Below are positions 1-8,526 of a DNA stretch of 64,000 nucleotides, in pieces. The stretch spans positions 1,853,501 to 1,917,500 of the forward strand of contig NZ_OY761440.1 of NCBI RefSeq assembly GCF_963664415.1. The letters run 5' to 3'. Source of the stretch: an uncultured Desulfobacter sp. GTDB taxonomy: Bacteria > Desulfobacterota > Desulfobacteria > Desulfobacterales > Desulfobacteraceae. The first letter of the stretch is position 1, and each line of letters starts with the position of its first letter. The translations under genes and the position numbers were made by a program. The notes under the pieces are model-generated. The model saw only the letters and a program-made list of their open reading frames with translations. It was not told the origin of the DNA and did not search any database.

Positions 1-87
1 GCCTATGCCGTGGGCTACAGCAATCTGAGCTATTTTGCCAGAATTTTCACTGCCCAGTTCGGCATCTCTCCCCACAAAGTATTCTGA
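1..87 (+). CDS. AraC-family regulator, C-terminal end (runs in from the left edge)
   Basis: The frame is open from base 1 and stops at 85-87, giving the last 28 residues of an AraC/XylS-type DNA-binding domain (second helix-turn-helix, with the typical AYAVGYSN and FGISPHK segments). It is about 80% identical by eye to the end of the AraC fragment at 3599-3691, and both are followed by the same short motif with ATATCAAATTGACACAA. The regulator lies just upstream of a TonB-dependent receptor, the usual arrangement for PchR-like siderophore regulators, so it probably controls the receptor at 210. Whether the full gene is intact cannot be judged here. Confidence 0.8.
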   Translation, partial: AYAVGYSNLSYFARIFTAQFGISPHKVF

Positions 88-96
88 TCCGCAGAT

Positions 97-117
97 CCTG
101 ATATCAAATTGACACAA
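97..117 (+). promoter_or_regulatory. Conserved motif between araC and TonB receptor (copy 1)
   Basis: CCTGATATCAAATTGACACAA sits just after the AraC stop codon. Nearly the same block recurs at 3716-3734 after the second AraC fragment. It contains TTGACA, which could be a -35 element, but no convincing -10 is visible at proper spacing. Its conservation next to two regulator copies suggests an operator or promoter for the receptor; this is inference. Confidence 0.4.
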
Positions 118-209
118 TAGGATCGAAACTTGAGACAAATGGATTAGCTCGCCTTTTAAAGTTAGGTTAAACAAAAGAAGCATTTAACCATTACCAAGGA
201 GGAGAGAAG

Positions 210-2252
210 ATGAATTGTTTGCGTAGCTGGATTTTGAAAGGTTTTCTAATCGTTTGGTGCATAACAAACTCAGGAATTGCCGAAGCGCAGGATACCCTAA
301 GTTTAGAAGAGATAACGGTAACGGCACAAAAACAGGAGCAAAGCGTTCAGGACGTACCCATGGGGATCACCGCATTTACGAACCAGGGAATTGAGGACGC
401 AAAAATTGAATCCATTTCTGATCTTGCCGATTTGGTCCCCAATTTAATGATATTTAACCACGGCAAGATCGGTATGAACACACCAACCATGAGAGGCATT
501 CATGCACCTATTTTTACGATGCTTCTTTCCACCGGACTTTTTATAGACGGTGTTCCGGTCCAGTCTATTCTTGGATTTGAGACTACATTTATTGATATTG
601 AACGGGTAGAGGTACTCAGGGGGCCCCAGGGCACCTTGTATGGGAAAAACTCGGAAGCCGGTGTAATCAATATCATTACCCGGCAGCCGGACAACAATTT
701 CCGGGGGAGCCTGTCCGCCAATATCGGCACATGGCTTTCTTCCGGGACCGATGATCCCTTAACCCAAGCCTACACCGTCAAACTCAGCACTCCCATTCAA
801 ACAGATAAGCTTTTTGTCGGGATTGCCGGAAAATTTCTTCAGCAAGACGGTACCATCAAAAATACAGAAACCGGGGATGATGAGGATGATAGAGAATACT
901 GGTTCGGCCGGGCACATCTGCGCTGGACACCCACAGATCAATTGGATATCTCTTTTATTGCATCACAACTCCAATATGACGGAGGCGGGGGAAATGGGAA
1001 CCTGTTAGAATCTGGGGCGTCTCAATACGGAGTGCCTACACCCGATTATCGCAAGGTCTCCTCAAATTTAGAGGGGGAAAACACTAGTTCAGAACAAACC
1101 CAAGCCCTTAACATTAAGTATGAGATCAACGACGCGTTTGAATTGACGTCTGTTACGGCCAGAAGAGTCTATAATGACGATGCCAACAGGGATTTTGATT
1201 ACACCAGCGCAATAGATCATTCATATAAAGACAACGAATACACTACATTGTCCCAGGAACTGCGCTTGAGCTATGACAATGGCGGCGTGAAGTGGATTGC
1301 AGGCGTCTACGGTGATAAGGATGAGCAAAATTATGACTTTGAGGGGCATTATGGCAGCGCAATCTATTATACGGACAAAGATATCGATGGAACTACCTAT
1401 GCTGTCTTTACCAATCTGACCTATCCGCTGTCCCAACGGTTCAGCCTTGTCGGCGGTTTGCGCTACGAGACAACGGAAAAAGACTTTCAGGATCATCTCA
1501 ACGCAAGGCAGGCCAATGATTCATGGGATGATATAAGTCCCAAGTTTGCCCTGGAATACCGTCCTTTGCCGGGAACCATGACTTACATAAGCGTATCCAA
1601 AGGATACCGCGCCGGCGGGTTTAATTTTATGGCCACAGATCCGGAATACTACACCTTTGATGAAGAGGAGCTATGGTCTTATGAAATTGGAGTAAAAAAT
1701 ACCTTGTTTAATAATAGATTGATCGCGAATGCCAGTATTTATCTGATGGATATTTCCGATATGCAGGTGACGGAAACGATTTTAGAACTTGATAGATCTT
1801 ATCTAACCAACGCAGCCAAAGCAACCGGTAAGGGGATTGAGTTGGAGTTGACGGGCAAAATAACCACCGGACTGACCATGACAGCCGGTTTCGGCTATAC
1901 CCACATTGAATTTGACGATTATAAGGACGCTGAAGGAGATTACCAGGGGAACAAAACAACTCACGCGCCGGAGTATACATTTAATATCGGCGCCCAATAT
2001 CGTTGGGAAAACGGCTTTTATGCCAGGGCGGATTTGATTGGTTATGGTGAAATGTACACGGACAGAGCCAACAAATATAAACGGGATGCTTACCAAATCG
2101 TCAACGCCAAAATCGGGTATGAGGCGGAGCATTATGATATCTACCTTTACGGCAAGAATATTTTTGACGAAAGATACGATACTTATGACAGTGAGAGCAT
2201 CAACTATAGTGACCCGGGAGAGGTCGGCCTTCAGGTGACCTACCGTTTCTAA
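210..2252 (+). CDS. TonB-dependent outer-membrane receptor
   Basis: This 680-residue protein has a signal peptide (residues 1 to about 26, ending near AEA), then a TonB-box-like stretch (about 32-37, EEITVTA). A plug domain spans roughly residues 45-160, with the typical VPNL, MRGI and VEVLRGPQGTLYGKN segments. A beta-barrel follows and ends in the canonical YRF-stop. It resembles FyuA/pesticin-type and other siderophore receptors, so the likely role is TonB/ExbBD-driven uptake of an iron chelate or another metal complex; the ligand is unknown. The start is fixed by a strong AAGGAGGAGAGAAG ribosome binding site. It is followed 66 bp later by a DUF4198 protein, probably in the same operon, and preceded by the end of an AraC regulator. 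Full length for the family. Confidence 0.93.
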   Translation: MNCLRSWILKGFLIVWCITNSGIAEAQDTLSLEEITVTAQKQEQSVQDVPMGITAFTNQGIEDAKIESISDLADLVPNLMIFNHGKIGMNTPTMRGIHAPIFTMLLSTGLFIDGVPVQSILGFETTFIDIERVEVLRGPQGTLYGKNSEAGVINIITRQPDNNFRGSLSANIGTWLSSGTDDPLTQAYTVKLSTPIQTDKLFVGIAGKFLQQDGTIKNTETGDDEDDREYWFGRAHLRWTPTDQLDISFIASQLQYDGGGGNGNLLESGASQYGVPTPDYRKVSSNLEGENTSSEQTQALNIKYEINDAFELTSVTARRVYNDDANRDFDYTSAIDHSYKDNEYTTLSQELRLSYDNGGVKWIAGVYGDKDEQNYDFEGHYGSAIYYTDKDIDGTTYAVFTNLTYPLSQRFSLVGGLRYETTEKDFQDHLNARQANDSWDDISPKFALEYRPLPGTMTYISVSKGYRAGGFNFMATDPEYYTFDEEELWSYEIGVKNTLFNNRLIANASIYLMDISDMQVTETILELDRSYLTNAAKATGKGIELELTGKITTGLTMTAGFGYTHIEFDDYKDAEGDYQGNKTTHAPEYTFNIGAQYRWENGFYARADLIGYGEMYTDRANKYKRDAYQIVNAKIGYEAEHYDIYLYGKNIFDERYDTYDSESINYSDPGEVGLQVTYRF

Positions 2253-2318
2253 GACAGCAAGATTATCAGTATACACAAGTATTGAAAACACAATTTTTAT
2301 CTTAAAAGCGAGGATGTT

Positions 2319-3203
2319 ATGAAAAACGTATTCTGTATTTCGATTATCACACTGTTACTGACGGCTTCATCTGCAGGCGCTCACTCTTTATGGGTAAACT
2401 GCTTTGAATCCAAGATTCACTCCCCGGGCCATGCAACCGTATCCCTTGGATGGGGCCATACCATGCCCATTGATGACATGCCCAACAGCGTCAACGCCAA
2501 ACTCGGTATTGCAGAATTTAACCTGGCAGATCCTGCCGGAAATAAAAGTAAATTGTACAAACCCGAACCTAAAGCAGCAAAAGCGTTTGAAAGTAATGCT
2601 GATTATGATCTGTATATCTCTGATATTGCCAATCAACAAATCGCATTGAAAAAAGAGACGCAACAAGGGGTTTATTTGATCGAGGCCATATCCCAAAAAA
2701 GTTGTTACACCCAATATATTGACACAAAGGGCAGGACCAGATTCGCCCTAAAACCCATGAATGCAATTGATGGTGTTAAAAAAGTACTTGCGTCTGTTCA
2801 GCATCAGGCCTTTGGCAAATCTTATCTGACCGTAGACAAGTGGACAATGCCTGAGCCGGTGGGGCATGATCTGGAGATTACGCCTTTAACGGATCTTTCC
2901 CGGGTAAAACCAGGCGATATGGTGGAATTTGATGTTCGTTTTCATGGTAAGCCCCTATCCTGGGAACCTAGTAGCCATGCCTATATAACAGGCTCCAGCC
3001 CTTCATTCGGTGGGGAGAAGTTTGCTATCTTCTCTATGGTATTGGGGGGTAAGGCCCAATTTAAGGTGCAAAATGCCGGACAATGGCGGGTTAATATTAA
3101 ATGGCGGGTTAATACCACCCAGGATGGCCCGTTAAAAGATCTGTACGGCAAAGTAAAGACCGTCAATAATTCCGCCACATTAACGTTCACGGTAAGACCT
3201 TAA
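2319..3203 (+). CDS. DUF4198 periplasmic protein
   Basis: A 294-residue protein with a signal peptide (about 1-21, ASSAGA, mature start near HSLW). The opening AHSLWV and the later LEITPLTDLSRVKPGD segment are typical of the DUF4198 family, which often lies beside TonB receptors and nickel/cobalt transport genes and adopts immunoglobulin-like folds. It probably handles the ligand or a metal in the periplasm together with the upstream receptor. The two share a strand with a 66-bp gap, and the pair ends in a strong hairpin at 3210-3244. The biochemical role of the family is not established, so function is by context only. Confidence 0.82.
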   Translation: MKNVFCISIITLLLTASSAGAHSLWVNCFESKIHSPGHATVSLGWGHTMPIDDMPNSVNAKLGIAEFNLADPAGNKSKLYKPEPKAAKAFESNADYDLYISDIANQQIALKKETQQGVYLIEAISQKSCYTQYIDTKGRTRFALKPMNAIDGVKKVLASVQHQAFGKSYLTVDKWTMPEPVGHDLEITPLTDLSRVKPGDMVEFDVRFHGKPLSWEPSSHAYITGSSPSFGGEKFAIFSMVLGGKAQFKVQNAGQWRVNIKWRVNTTQDGPLKDLYGKVKTVNNSATLTFTVRP

Positions 3204-3209
3204 AAAAAC

Positions 3210-3244
3210 TTCAGGCGCTTGAAAATTCATTTCAAGCGCCTGAA
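3210..3244 (+). terminator. Hairpin terminator after DUF4198 gene
   Basis: A perfect 15-bp stem (TTCAGGCGCTTGAAA / TTTCAAGCGCCTGAA) with a 5-base loop starts 7 bases after the stop codon. It is followed by a short AT-rich run with TTTTT a few bases on. It closes the receptor-DUF4198 operon. Confidence 0.8.
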
Positions 3245-3253
3245 AATACTTTT

Positions 3254-3691
3254 TGGCTTACCCCCTTTGCCTCCAGGGCCTTGTTTATGGAGAGCAAGGC
3301 CTTGGAGCTTATGGCATATAAACTGGAACAGATACGGTATAAGACCCGCTCTGTCTTGCGGCAATACAGGCTTAGCCCCTATGATATCGAACTGATACAC
3401 CACGCTGCCGGAAACTTGCTCCAGGACCCGGTTAATCCTCCGGATATAACAACCCTTGCCGCAACATCAGGAATGAGCCGAAGCAAGTTCTACCGGTGCT
3501 TTAAACAGATTTTCGGACATTCCCCCCTAGATCACCTGCGCAGCCACCGCCTCCACCTGGCCAAACACTTTTTGATCAGGGGAAGGCACAACGTCACCGA
3601 GGCAGCCTATGCCGTGGGCTACAACAATGTAAGCCATTTTACTAAAATTTTCACCGCCCAATTCGGCGTCCTCCCCCATAAAGTGTCCTGA
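3254..3691 (+). pseudogene. AraC-family regulator, 5'-truncated
   Basis: About 136-145 residues of the C-terminal half of a PchR-like AraC regulator. It contains the linker helix before the DNA-binding domain (about residues 3-20, MESKALEL) and both helix-turn-helix units (SKFYRCFKQIFG; NVTEAAYAVGYNN). The frame is open upstream to about 3254 with family-like residues (TPFASRAL) but no start codon with a ribosome binding site, and the N-terminal ligand domain of about 180 residues is missing. The coding sequence begins right after the terminator hairpin, so a deletion has joined operon end to regulator remainder. A short protein from TTG at 3281 or ATG at 3287 could still be made and might bind DNA. 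Confidence 0.75.
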
Positions 3692-3715
3692 TCCTTTCCG
3701 CCTCGTCCTGATATC

Positions 3716-3734
3716 AGATATCAAATTGACACAA
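3716..3734 (+). promoter_or_regulatory. Conserved motif between araC and TonB receptor (copy 2)
   Basis: AGATATCAAATTGACACAA repeats the block at 97-117 in the same position relative to an AraC stop codon. It shows that the AraC-receptor intergenic region was duplicated along with the genes. Confidence 0.4.
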
Positions 3735-3760
3735 AAACGCTAAAATTATGGACAAGCACG

Positions 3761-4270
3761 ATGGCACACCTTAAATACGAAAATGATACTTGGGTGACCG
3801 ATAACGCCGGCGGCTCTCATTCCCTGGGCGCGGAACTGGAGTTGACCTATTTCCTGACCGATTCCATCGAATTAACCGCAGCGTTCGGCATTATCGAGGC
3901 GGAATACGACGACTACGATGACGGTAGTGTTGTCTGGGACGGTGAATCGATCCAGAATACGCCTTCGTATTCGGCGCGGATCGGTGCCGCTTATTACCAC
4001 CCCAACGGATTTTATGCCCGTGGGGATGTCAGGAGCCAGGGCGAGGTTCCCTACTATGACAATGTCGACGCGGAGTTCCGCGAGATAGATGACTACATTA
4101 CCGCTGATATCAAGGTCGGTTATCGTTTCAAGGGCTATGACATCTATGCCTACTGCAACAACCTGACCGATGAAGAATATATGACCTCTTTCGTTTCAAA
4201 TAGCAGTAAGTCGCTTGCGACTTATGGCGATCCGCGCACCTTCGGTATCGGGGTCCGTTACAGCTTCTAA
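3761..4270 (+). pseudogene. TonB-dependent receptor, C-terminal fragment
   Basis: The 169 residues align with the last quarter of the receptor at 210-2252: the same barrel strand pattern with NGFYAR, VGYRFKGYDIY and a terminal YSF-stop. No signal peptide, plug or ribosome binding site is present, so the rest of the gene was deleted. The AraC-type regulator fragment and the shared motif lie just upstream, so this is the remains of a second regulator-receptor cassette. Sequence identity to the intact receptor is modest, pointing to a paralogue and not a recent tandem copy. Confidence 0.85.
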
Positions 4271-4289
4271 AATCGGGAGCATCTTACTT

Positions 4290-4395
4290 AGTGTCTGAAC
4301 GAAAACCTGGAAATTTTGTCGAGTACAAGGCGGGCGCAAATTAAAACCTTCGGAATACATGAAGTATTTCGAGGATTAAAATTTGCGACCAACTA
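4290..4395. repeat. 110-bp dispersed palindromic repeat, copy A
   Basis: Starts AGTGTCTGAACGAAAACC and contains a central imperfect palindrome around AATACATGAAGTATT, flanked by CGCAAATT and AATTTGCG. The reverse complement of 12232-12348 follows the same plan with many identical blocks, for example GTATTTCGAGGATTAA. The group II intron begins immediately to the right. No coding potential. Confidence 0.7.
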
Positions 4396-4433
4396 GTCGA
4401 GTAGCCCGAGGGAACCGCCCCCTCAGGCTCTCA

Positions 4434-4469
4434 CAGAATCGGACGTGAACGTCTCCGCTCATCCGGCTC
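4434..4469 (-). ncRNA. Group II intron domain V
   Basis: Read on the minus strand this is a 36-nt hairpin beginning GAGCCGGATG and ending GTCCGATTCTG, with a GAGA tetraloop-like turn. This is the catalytic domain V pattern of bacterial group II introns. It lies just downstream of the maturase stop, as expected. Confidence 0.75.
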
Positions 4470-4481
4470 CTATTGACCAGC

Positions 4482-5789
4482 CTATGCATAGAGCAATCGC
4501 CAATGGGCAAACAAATTTGGCTGTCTTCGTGCAATTCGTTCCAGCCATTGACTTGCCCTTCTTCGATGTCCTCTAAAACGTTTGTATTTCCTTGTTGCCC
4601 AAATCACCAATCGGCGATCAAGACACCTTAAGGCCGGGTATAACGCAGATTTATAAAACCTGCCATAATAGTTAATCCAGCCTTGAATGACAGGATTGAA
4701 CATTTGGGCTAAATCCTCCAGGCTCTTGTCGCTGCGCCTGGGCCAATTCCACTTTCGTGAGGTTTGTCGAATTGCTTTTGCTGCTTTATTGCTTATGGCA
4801 GGAGAGAAATTAATGAAGAATTTTCCCCATCGGCTTTTTGATCTTCGAGCACGAAAAGTATAACCCAGAAAATCAAAGCTTGTCAGGGAATAATCCTTTT
4901 GCCGGTCTGTATCCTTGCAGTAGACGATTTTTGTCTTTTCCGGATGCAGTTCCAGCCCCACACTCTCCATTCGCTCGTTCAGCTTTCTCAGCAAATATTC
5001 TGCCTGGGCAAGGCTTTTACAATGGCAGACTGCATCATCCGCATAGCGTTCAAACGGTATGGTCGGATATTCCCTCTCCATCCAGTTGTCGAATGCATAA
5101 TGCAAAAAGAGATTAGCCAGCAAGGGACTGATAACACCGCCTTGCGGGGTTCCCTTCTTTGGATAGAATAGTGTGCGATCTGTCATCATCACCGGGGCTT
5201 TCAGCCACCGTTCTATATACAGAATCACCCACTTGATATCCGTGTGATACCGAACTGCTCTCATCAAAAGATCATGATCAATATTATCGAAAAAGCCTTT
5301 AATATCAAGATCCAATACCCAGTCATACTCCCAACAATTCTTCCGGGCTTTGCCGACTGCATCCAAGGCAGATTTCCCTGGTCGATAGCCATAAGAATCC
5401 GGATGGAAATGTTTTTCCAGTTCCGGCTCCAATTGCTGCTTGACTATCTGTTGAGCGATTCTGTCCGACACTGTCGGTATTCCCAGCGGTCTCATTCGAC
5501 CGTCTCCCTTGGGTATTTCCACCCTCAGTACCGGAGGGGGGAAATAACTGCCCGAGGACATCCGATTCCAGAGCTTGTATAGATTGTCCTTTAAGCTGAA
5601 CTCAAACCCTTCTATTGACTGTCCATCAAATCCGGCAGCCCCTTTGTTGGCTTTAACCCGTTCATATGCCTCCACTACTTCGGATTTAGGAATACAAAAC
5701 GGCTTTGCTTGGTTCAATCCAATCCTCCTGTTTCCAGTTGTTTTCTTTACTTCAAGCTGGTCAATGCTTCCCCTTCGCTCCAATTCCAT
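4482..5789 (-). CDS. ltrA: Group II intron reverse transcriptase/maturase
   Basis: The frame is open from 5918, but the ATG at 5789 gives the usual family start (MELERRG). The 435-residue product has the reverse transcriptase fingers and palm, with the RT0-RT7 blocks visible: GAAGFDG, IPKGDGRMRPLGIPTV, LDLDIKGFFDNIDH, GTPQGGVISPLLANL and the catalytic FERYADD. It continues into the maturase X/thumb region (NPVIQGWINYYGRFY). No zinc-binding HNH endonuclease domain follows, so mobility would rely on target choice at replication forks or hairpins. The protein splices its own intron and reverse-transcribes it into DNA. No stop or frameshift is visible, so it may be active. Confidence 0.93.
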   Translation of the reverse strand: MELERRGSIDQLEVKKTTGNRRIGLNQAKPFCIPKSEVVEAYERVKANKGAAGFDGQSIEGFEFSLKDNLYKLWNRMSSGSYFPPPVLRVEIPKGDGRMRPLGIPTVSDRIAQQIVKQQLEPELEKHFHPDSYGYRPGKSALDAVGKARKNCWEYDWVLDLDIKGFFDNIDHDLLMRAVRYHTDIKWVILYIERWLKAPVMMTDRTLFYPKKGTPQGGVISPLLANLFLHYAFDNWMEREYPTIPFERYADDAVCHCKSLAQAEYLLRKLNERMESVGLELHPEKTKIVYCKDTDRQKDYSLTSFDFLGYTFRARRSKSRWGKFFINFSPAISNKAAKAIRQTSRKWNWPRRSDKSLEDLAQMFNPVIQGWINYYGRFYKSALYPALRCLDRRLVIWATRKYKRFRGHRRRASQWLERIARRQPNLFAHWRLLYA

Positions 5790-6300
5790 TACAGAATCTT
5801 CATCACTACTACGGGTCGCTCCGCCCCTGTGCCCTGCATCGGTACTCTCATACTTACGGGTCCTCCGCTTGTATTTCTCCCTTAGCATCAGGGCGACAGG
5901 TTCCCACGTTCCACACAAAAGCCTGTACCAAGTTCACGCCACCTTTATGCCGGAGGCCGCCCGGCCAGTAAACAGGTAACCGCCGAACTTATCCCGGGTT
6001 AACGACTACCCCCCGGTTTTGACCTCATCCCTACGCTTTCGACACTTCAATAGTGATTCACTTGCGTTCGTCTCCTTGGAACCTACCTGACAAGATCTTG
6101 TCCTGCCTTTTCCGTAACGCTCACCACCCCAGCTCTTAACCGGCGCAGCTTACGGTGGTTTGAAGCCTCCACCTGTATGGCGGCTTCGAGGGGCCTTCCC
6201 TCATCTTTTGTGCAGCATGGCTGCACTGTTTATTGCAACAGTGTCTGCCTTCGTGGCACACCGTCATCGGCAAAATTTACGGTTTTCGATCAAGCCTTTT

Positions 6301-6355
6301 TTATAACGGTCACGGACCGTCCTTGGTCTTTGACCGTGGTTCGGCCCACAACGAA
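6301..6355. repeat. REP-like hairpin repeat, copy 1
   Basis: Contains GGACCGTCCTTGGTC followed by TTCGGCCCACAACGA. Its closest relative is 48731-48790 on the other strand; three more copies lie at 6400, 32655 and 51343. The ends (GGGCCGA / CGGCCC type) and the inner CCTTGG / CCAGG blocks form a nested stem. Non-coding. Confidence 0.65.
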
Positions 6356-6399
6356 TATTGAAATATCTCTGTGGGTTACATAGAGTTTCTTATAAACAC

Positions 6400-6445
6400 C
6401 CATGGGCTGACCTAACATATCGACTGCCGGACTTCAGCCCACAAA
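6400..6445. repeat. REP-like hairpin repeat, copy 2
   Basis: CCATGGGCTGACC ... CCGGACTTCAGCCCACA is a diverged copy in the same orientation as the one at 6301. The terminal blocks TGGGCTGA and TTCAGCCCA pair. The rest of 6262-6624 shows no gene; it holds these two repeats and AT-rich sequence leading to the next ribosome binding site. Confidence 0.55.
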
Positions 6446-6624
6446 ACAATAAGCCGGCCGATTGTATTTCTTTCTCCTGCCCTGAAGCATGTTTGCCAAA
6501 CCGTTTGATTTCTAAGTGATCCGTTGTATACTTTTGGCCAGCCAAAAGGTGCAATTATTCATCAAACGGCAAGATAAAATTCAGCACGAATAAGACCTTG
6601 GATCTGTGATGAAAAGGAAAGGCG

Positions 6625-8337
6625 ATGAAAAAAATTCCATACGCTGTAGGAAATTTTGAACAAATACAGGAACAAGGGTTTTACTATGTTGATAAAACAT
6701 TTTACATCAGTGCTCTTGAAGAGTGGAATGCACCTGTATTCCTGCGTCCCCGGCGCTTTGGCAAAAGCCTTTGGTGTTCCACCCTTGAGTGTTATTACGA
6801 CATTAACCGCAAAGATAAGTTTAATTCTCTTTTTGGAAAAACCTGGATCGGACAAAATCCCACACAGTCAAAAAATGCGTTTATGGTGTTGCGCTTTAAT
6901 TTTTCTGTGGTCTCTGTCAAACCTGACGTCCGGGTGATTGAAGATAATTTTATTGCAACCCAGAGTCCGACCATCAAAAAATTTCTAAGTCGTTATGGTG
7001 CATTGTTTGGCAATTTAAATATTGCAATGGATATGCCGCTTGCAAACCAGCTTCAGATCATAATCGAAGCCGTTGATGAGCACAAGCTTCCCCCCATTTA
7101 TCTGATTATCGACGAATACGACAATTTCACCAACCAACTGATCACTTCTCGTAATGATGATCTATACAAGGCACTGACCACCGGAGACTCATTTTTGTGC
7201 TCCTTTTTCAAGGTCATCAAATCAGGCATTGAGCAGCAAAGCATAGGAAAGGTTTTTATCACAGGGGTGTTGCCCATTACCATTGATGATTTGACATCAG
7301 GCTTTAATATTGCCCAGATGATTACCTTGCAAAAACAGTTTGCAAACATGATGGGGTTTACCCATAAGGAAACAAAAGATTATCTTTCCCATGTGTTTAA
7401 ATCTTATGGGTTTGATTGCGCCCGCATGCCGGAAATACTTGAAATCATGGAGAACCATTATGACGGGTACCGGTTTTTGCCCGATGTTGAACAAACTTTA
7501 TATAATTCCACCATTGTCACCTTTTTTTTAAAACACCTTGTTGTCAATGACGGGCAAATACCAAGGGAACTGATAGACGATAATCTTAAAACCGATGTCT
7601 CCTGGATTCAACGGCTTACAACGGTTAAAGAGAATACGGATGCCATGATGGATGCCCTGGTGTTTGACAACGCCCTGGAATATGACCTGAAACAACTTGT
7701 TTCCAAGTTCAATATGCATAATTTTTTTGAAAAAGACTATTATCCGGTTTCGCTTTTTTATCTTGGCATGGTCACCTGTTTTGATGACTTTTCAATGTGC
7801 CTTCCCAACAATACCATGCGCGAGATATTTGTTGATTATTACAATGAACTCAATAATTACGAAGTATCCAAAGGGTATACGCAATTTTTCAGGCAATTTC
7901 TTGCCGAACCGGATCTTGAAAAATTATTTGCGGCCTTTTATGAAACCTACCTTGGACAGTTTTCGGCCCAGGCCTGGGACAAGATCAATGAAAACTTTGT
8001 CCGCTGCACTTTTTACGAGATCTGCACCCGGTACCTGTCACGCTATTTTACCTTTTCCATGGAGGTAAACTATCCTTCGGGCCGAAGTGACTGGGAGATG
8101 ACAGGAAAATACCATACAAAGTACAAAGATACAAAAACCATTATTGAATTCAAGTATCTGTCTTCAAAAGAAGCCGGCAGGATATTGTCCCTGAACGCAC
8201 CGGAAAACGAAGAACTCACACAGGTTCTCGGCTATAAAAAGGATGCTTTGAAAATGTTCCCTGAATTTAAAATCACGGCATGTATAATCTATGTTGCAGC
8301 AAATAAAGGGTTTCGTTTCTTTAAACTGGATGATTAG
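6625..8337 (+). CDS. AAA-ATPase-like / PD-(D/E)XK nuclease family protein
   Basis: A 570-residue protein of the AAA-ATPase_like (PF09820) plus PDDEXK_9 (PF08011) architecture. The N-terminus (VGNFEQIQEQGFYYVDKTFYI) and the Walker A-like RPRRFGKSL at about residues 40-48 open the ATPase part. IYLIIDEYDNF at about 153-163 is the Walker B. The C-terminal 100 residues contain the nuclease-like core (IIEFKY). Such genes occur in many copies in Desulfobacteraceae and Bacteroidetes and move with mobile DNA; their function is unproven. The start follows GGAAAGGCG at 6616. It stands alone, closed by a hairpin at 8458-8497. Confidence 0.85.
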   Translation: MKKIPYAVGNFEQIQEQGFYYVDKTFYISALEEWNAPVFLRPRRFGKSLWCSTLECYYDINRKDKFNSLFGKTWIGQNPTQSKNAFMVLRFNFSVVSVKPDVRVIEDNFIATQSPTIKKFLSRYGALFGNLNIAMDMPLANQLQIIIEAVDEHKLPPIYLIIDEYDNFTNQLITSRNDDLYKALTTGDSFLCSFFKVIKSGIEQQSIGKVFITGVLPITIDDLTSGFNIAQMITLQKQFANMMGFTHKETKDYLSHVFKSYGFDCARMPEILEIMENHYDGYRFLPDVEQTLYNSTIVTFFLKHLVVNDGQIPRELIDDNLKTDVSWIQRLTTVKENTDAMMDALVFDNALEYDLKQLVSKFNMHNFFEKDYYPVSLFYLGMVTCFDDFSMCLPNNTMREIFVDYYNELNNYEVSKGYTQFFRQFLAEPDLEKLFAAFYETYLGQFSAQAWDKINENFVRCTFYEICTRYLSRYFTFSMEVNYPSGRSDWEMTGKYHTKYKDTKTIIEFKYLSSKEAGRILSLNAPENEELTQVLGYKKDALKMFPEFKITACIIYVAANKGFRFFKLDD

Positions 8338-8457
8338 CCCTGCAACTTAAGAGCTATGTTAAATATTTAAATGAGTATGCGGGCAAATCCAGTGGTGTAC
8401 AAATTGAAATTTGTGGGTTGAACAAAGTATTTTCGATCGGCGGATCTAAATCTAAGT

Positions 8458-8497
8458 GCAATCCCATGAAAACAATAATTGATTTTCATGGGATTGC
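8458..8497. terminator. Bidirectional hairpin between convergent genes
   Basis: A perfect 15-bp stem (GCAATCCCATGAAAA / TTTTCATGGGATTGC) with a 10-base loop. It lies 120 bp after the plus-strand ATPase gene and 30 bp after the end of the minus-strand peptidase gene, so it can end transcription from both sides. The T/A tracts lie inside the stem. Confidence 0.65.
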
Positions 8498-8526
8498 AAC
8501 CGATTCATCAATGATCAAACAGGCAC

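Larger units (their letters stand above)
4396..6261 (-). mobile_element. Group II intron
   Basis: On the minus strand the element begins with GTGTG at 6261, fitting the GUGYG 5' consensus, and ends at about 4396 in ...GGCTACTCGAC. It carries a reverse transcriptase gene in its middle and a recognisable domain V hairpin at 4434-4469, followed by a GC-rich domain VI-like stem. The length is about 1.87 kb. Bases 5790-6261 hold the ribozyme domains I-III and the 5' side of domain IV. It is inserted next to the dispersed repeat at 4290. Both boundaries are inferred from consensus; the 3' end could be off by a few bases. The encoded protein lacks a C-terminal endonuclease. Confidence 0.8.

Noticed and set aside
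4434..4469. The intron domain V stem considered as a terminator for the TonB fragment.
   Set aside because: It has the domain V bulge and tetraloop, no T-tract on the plus strand, and lies just after the maturase stop.
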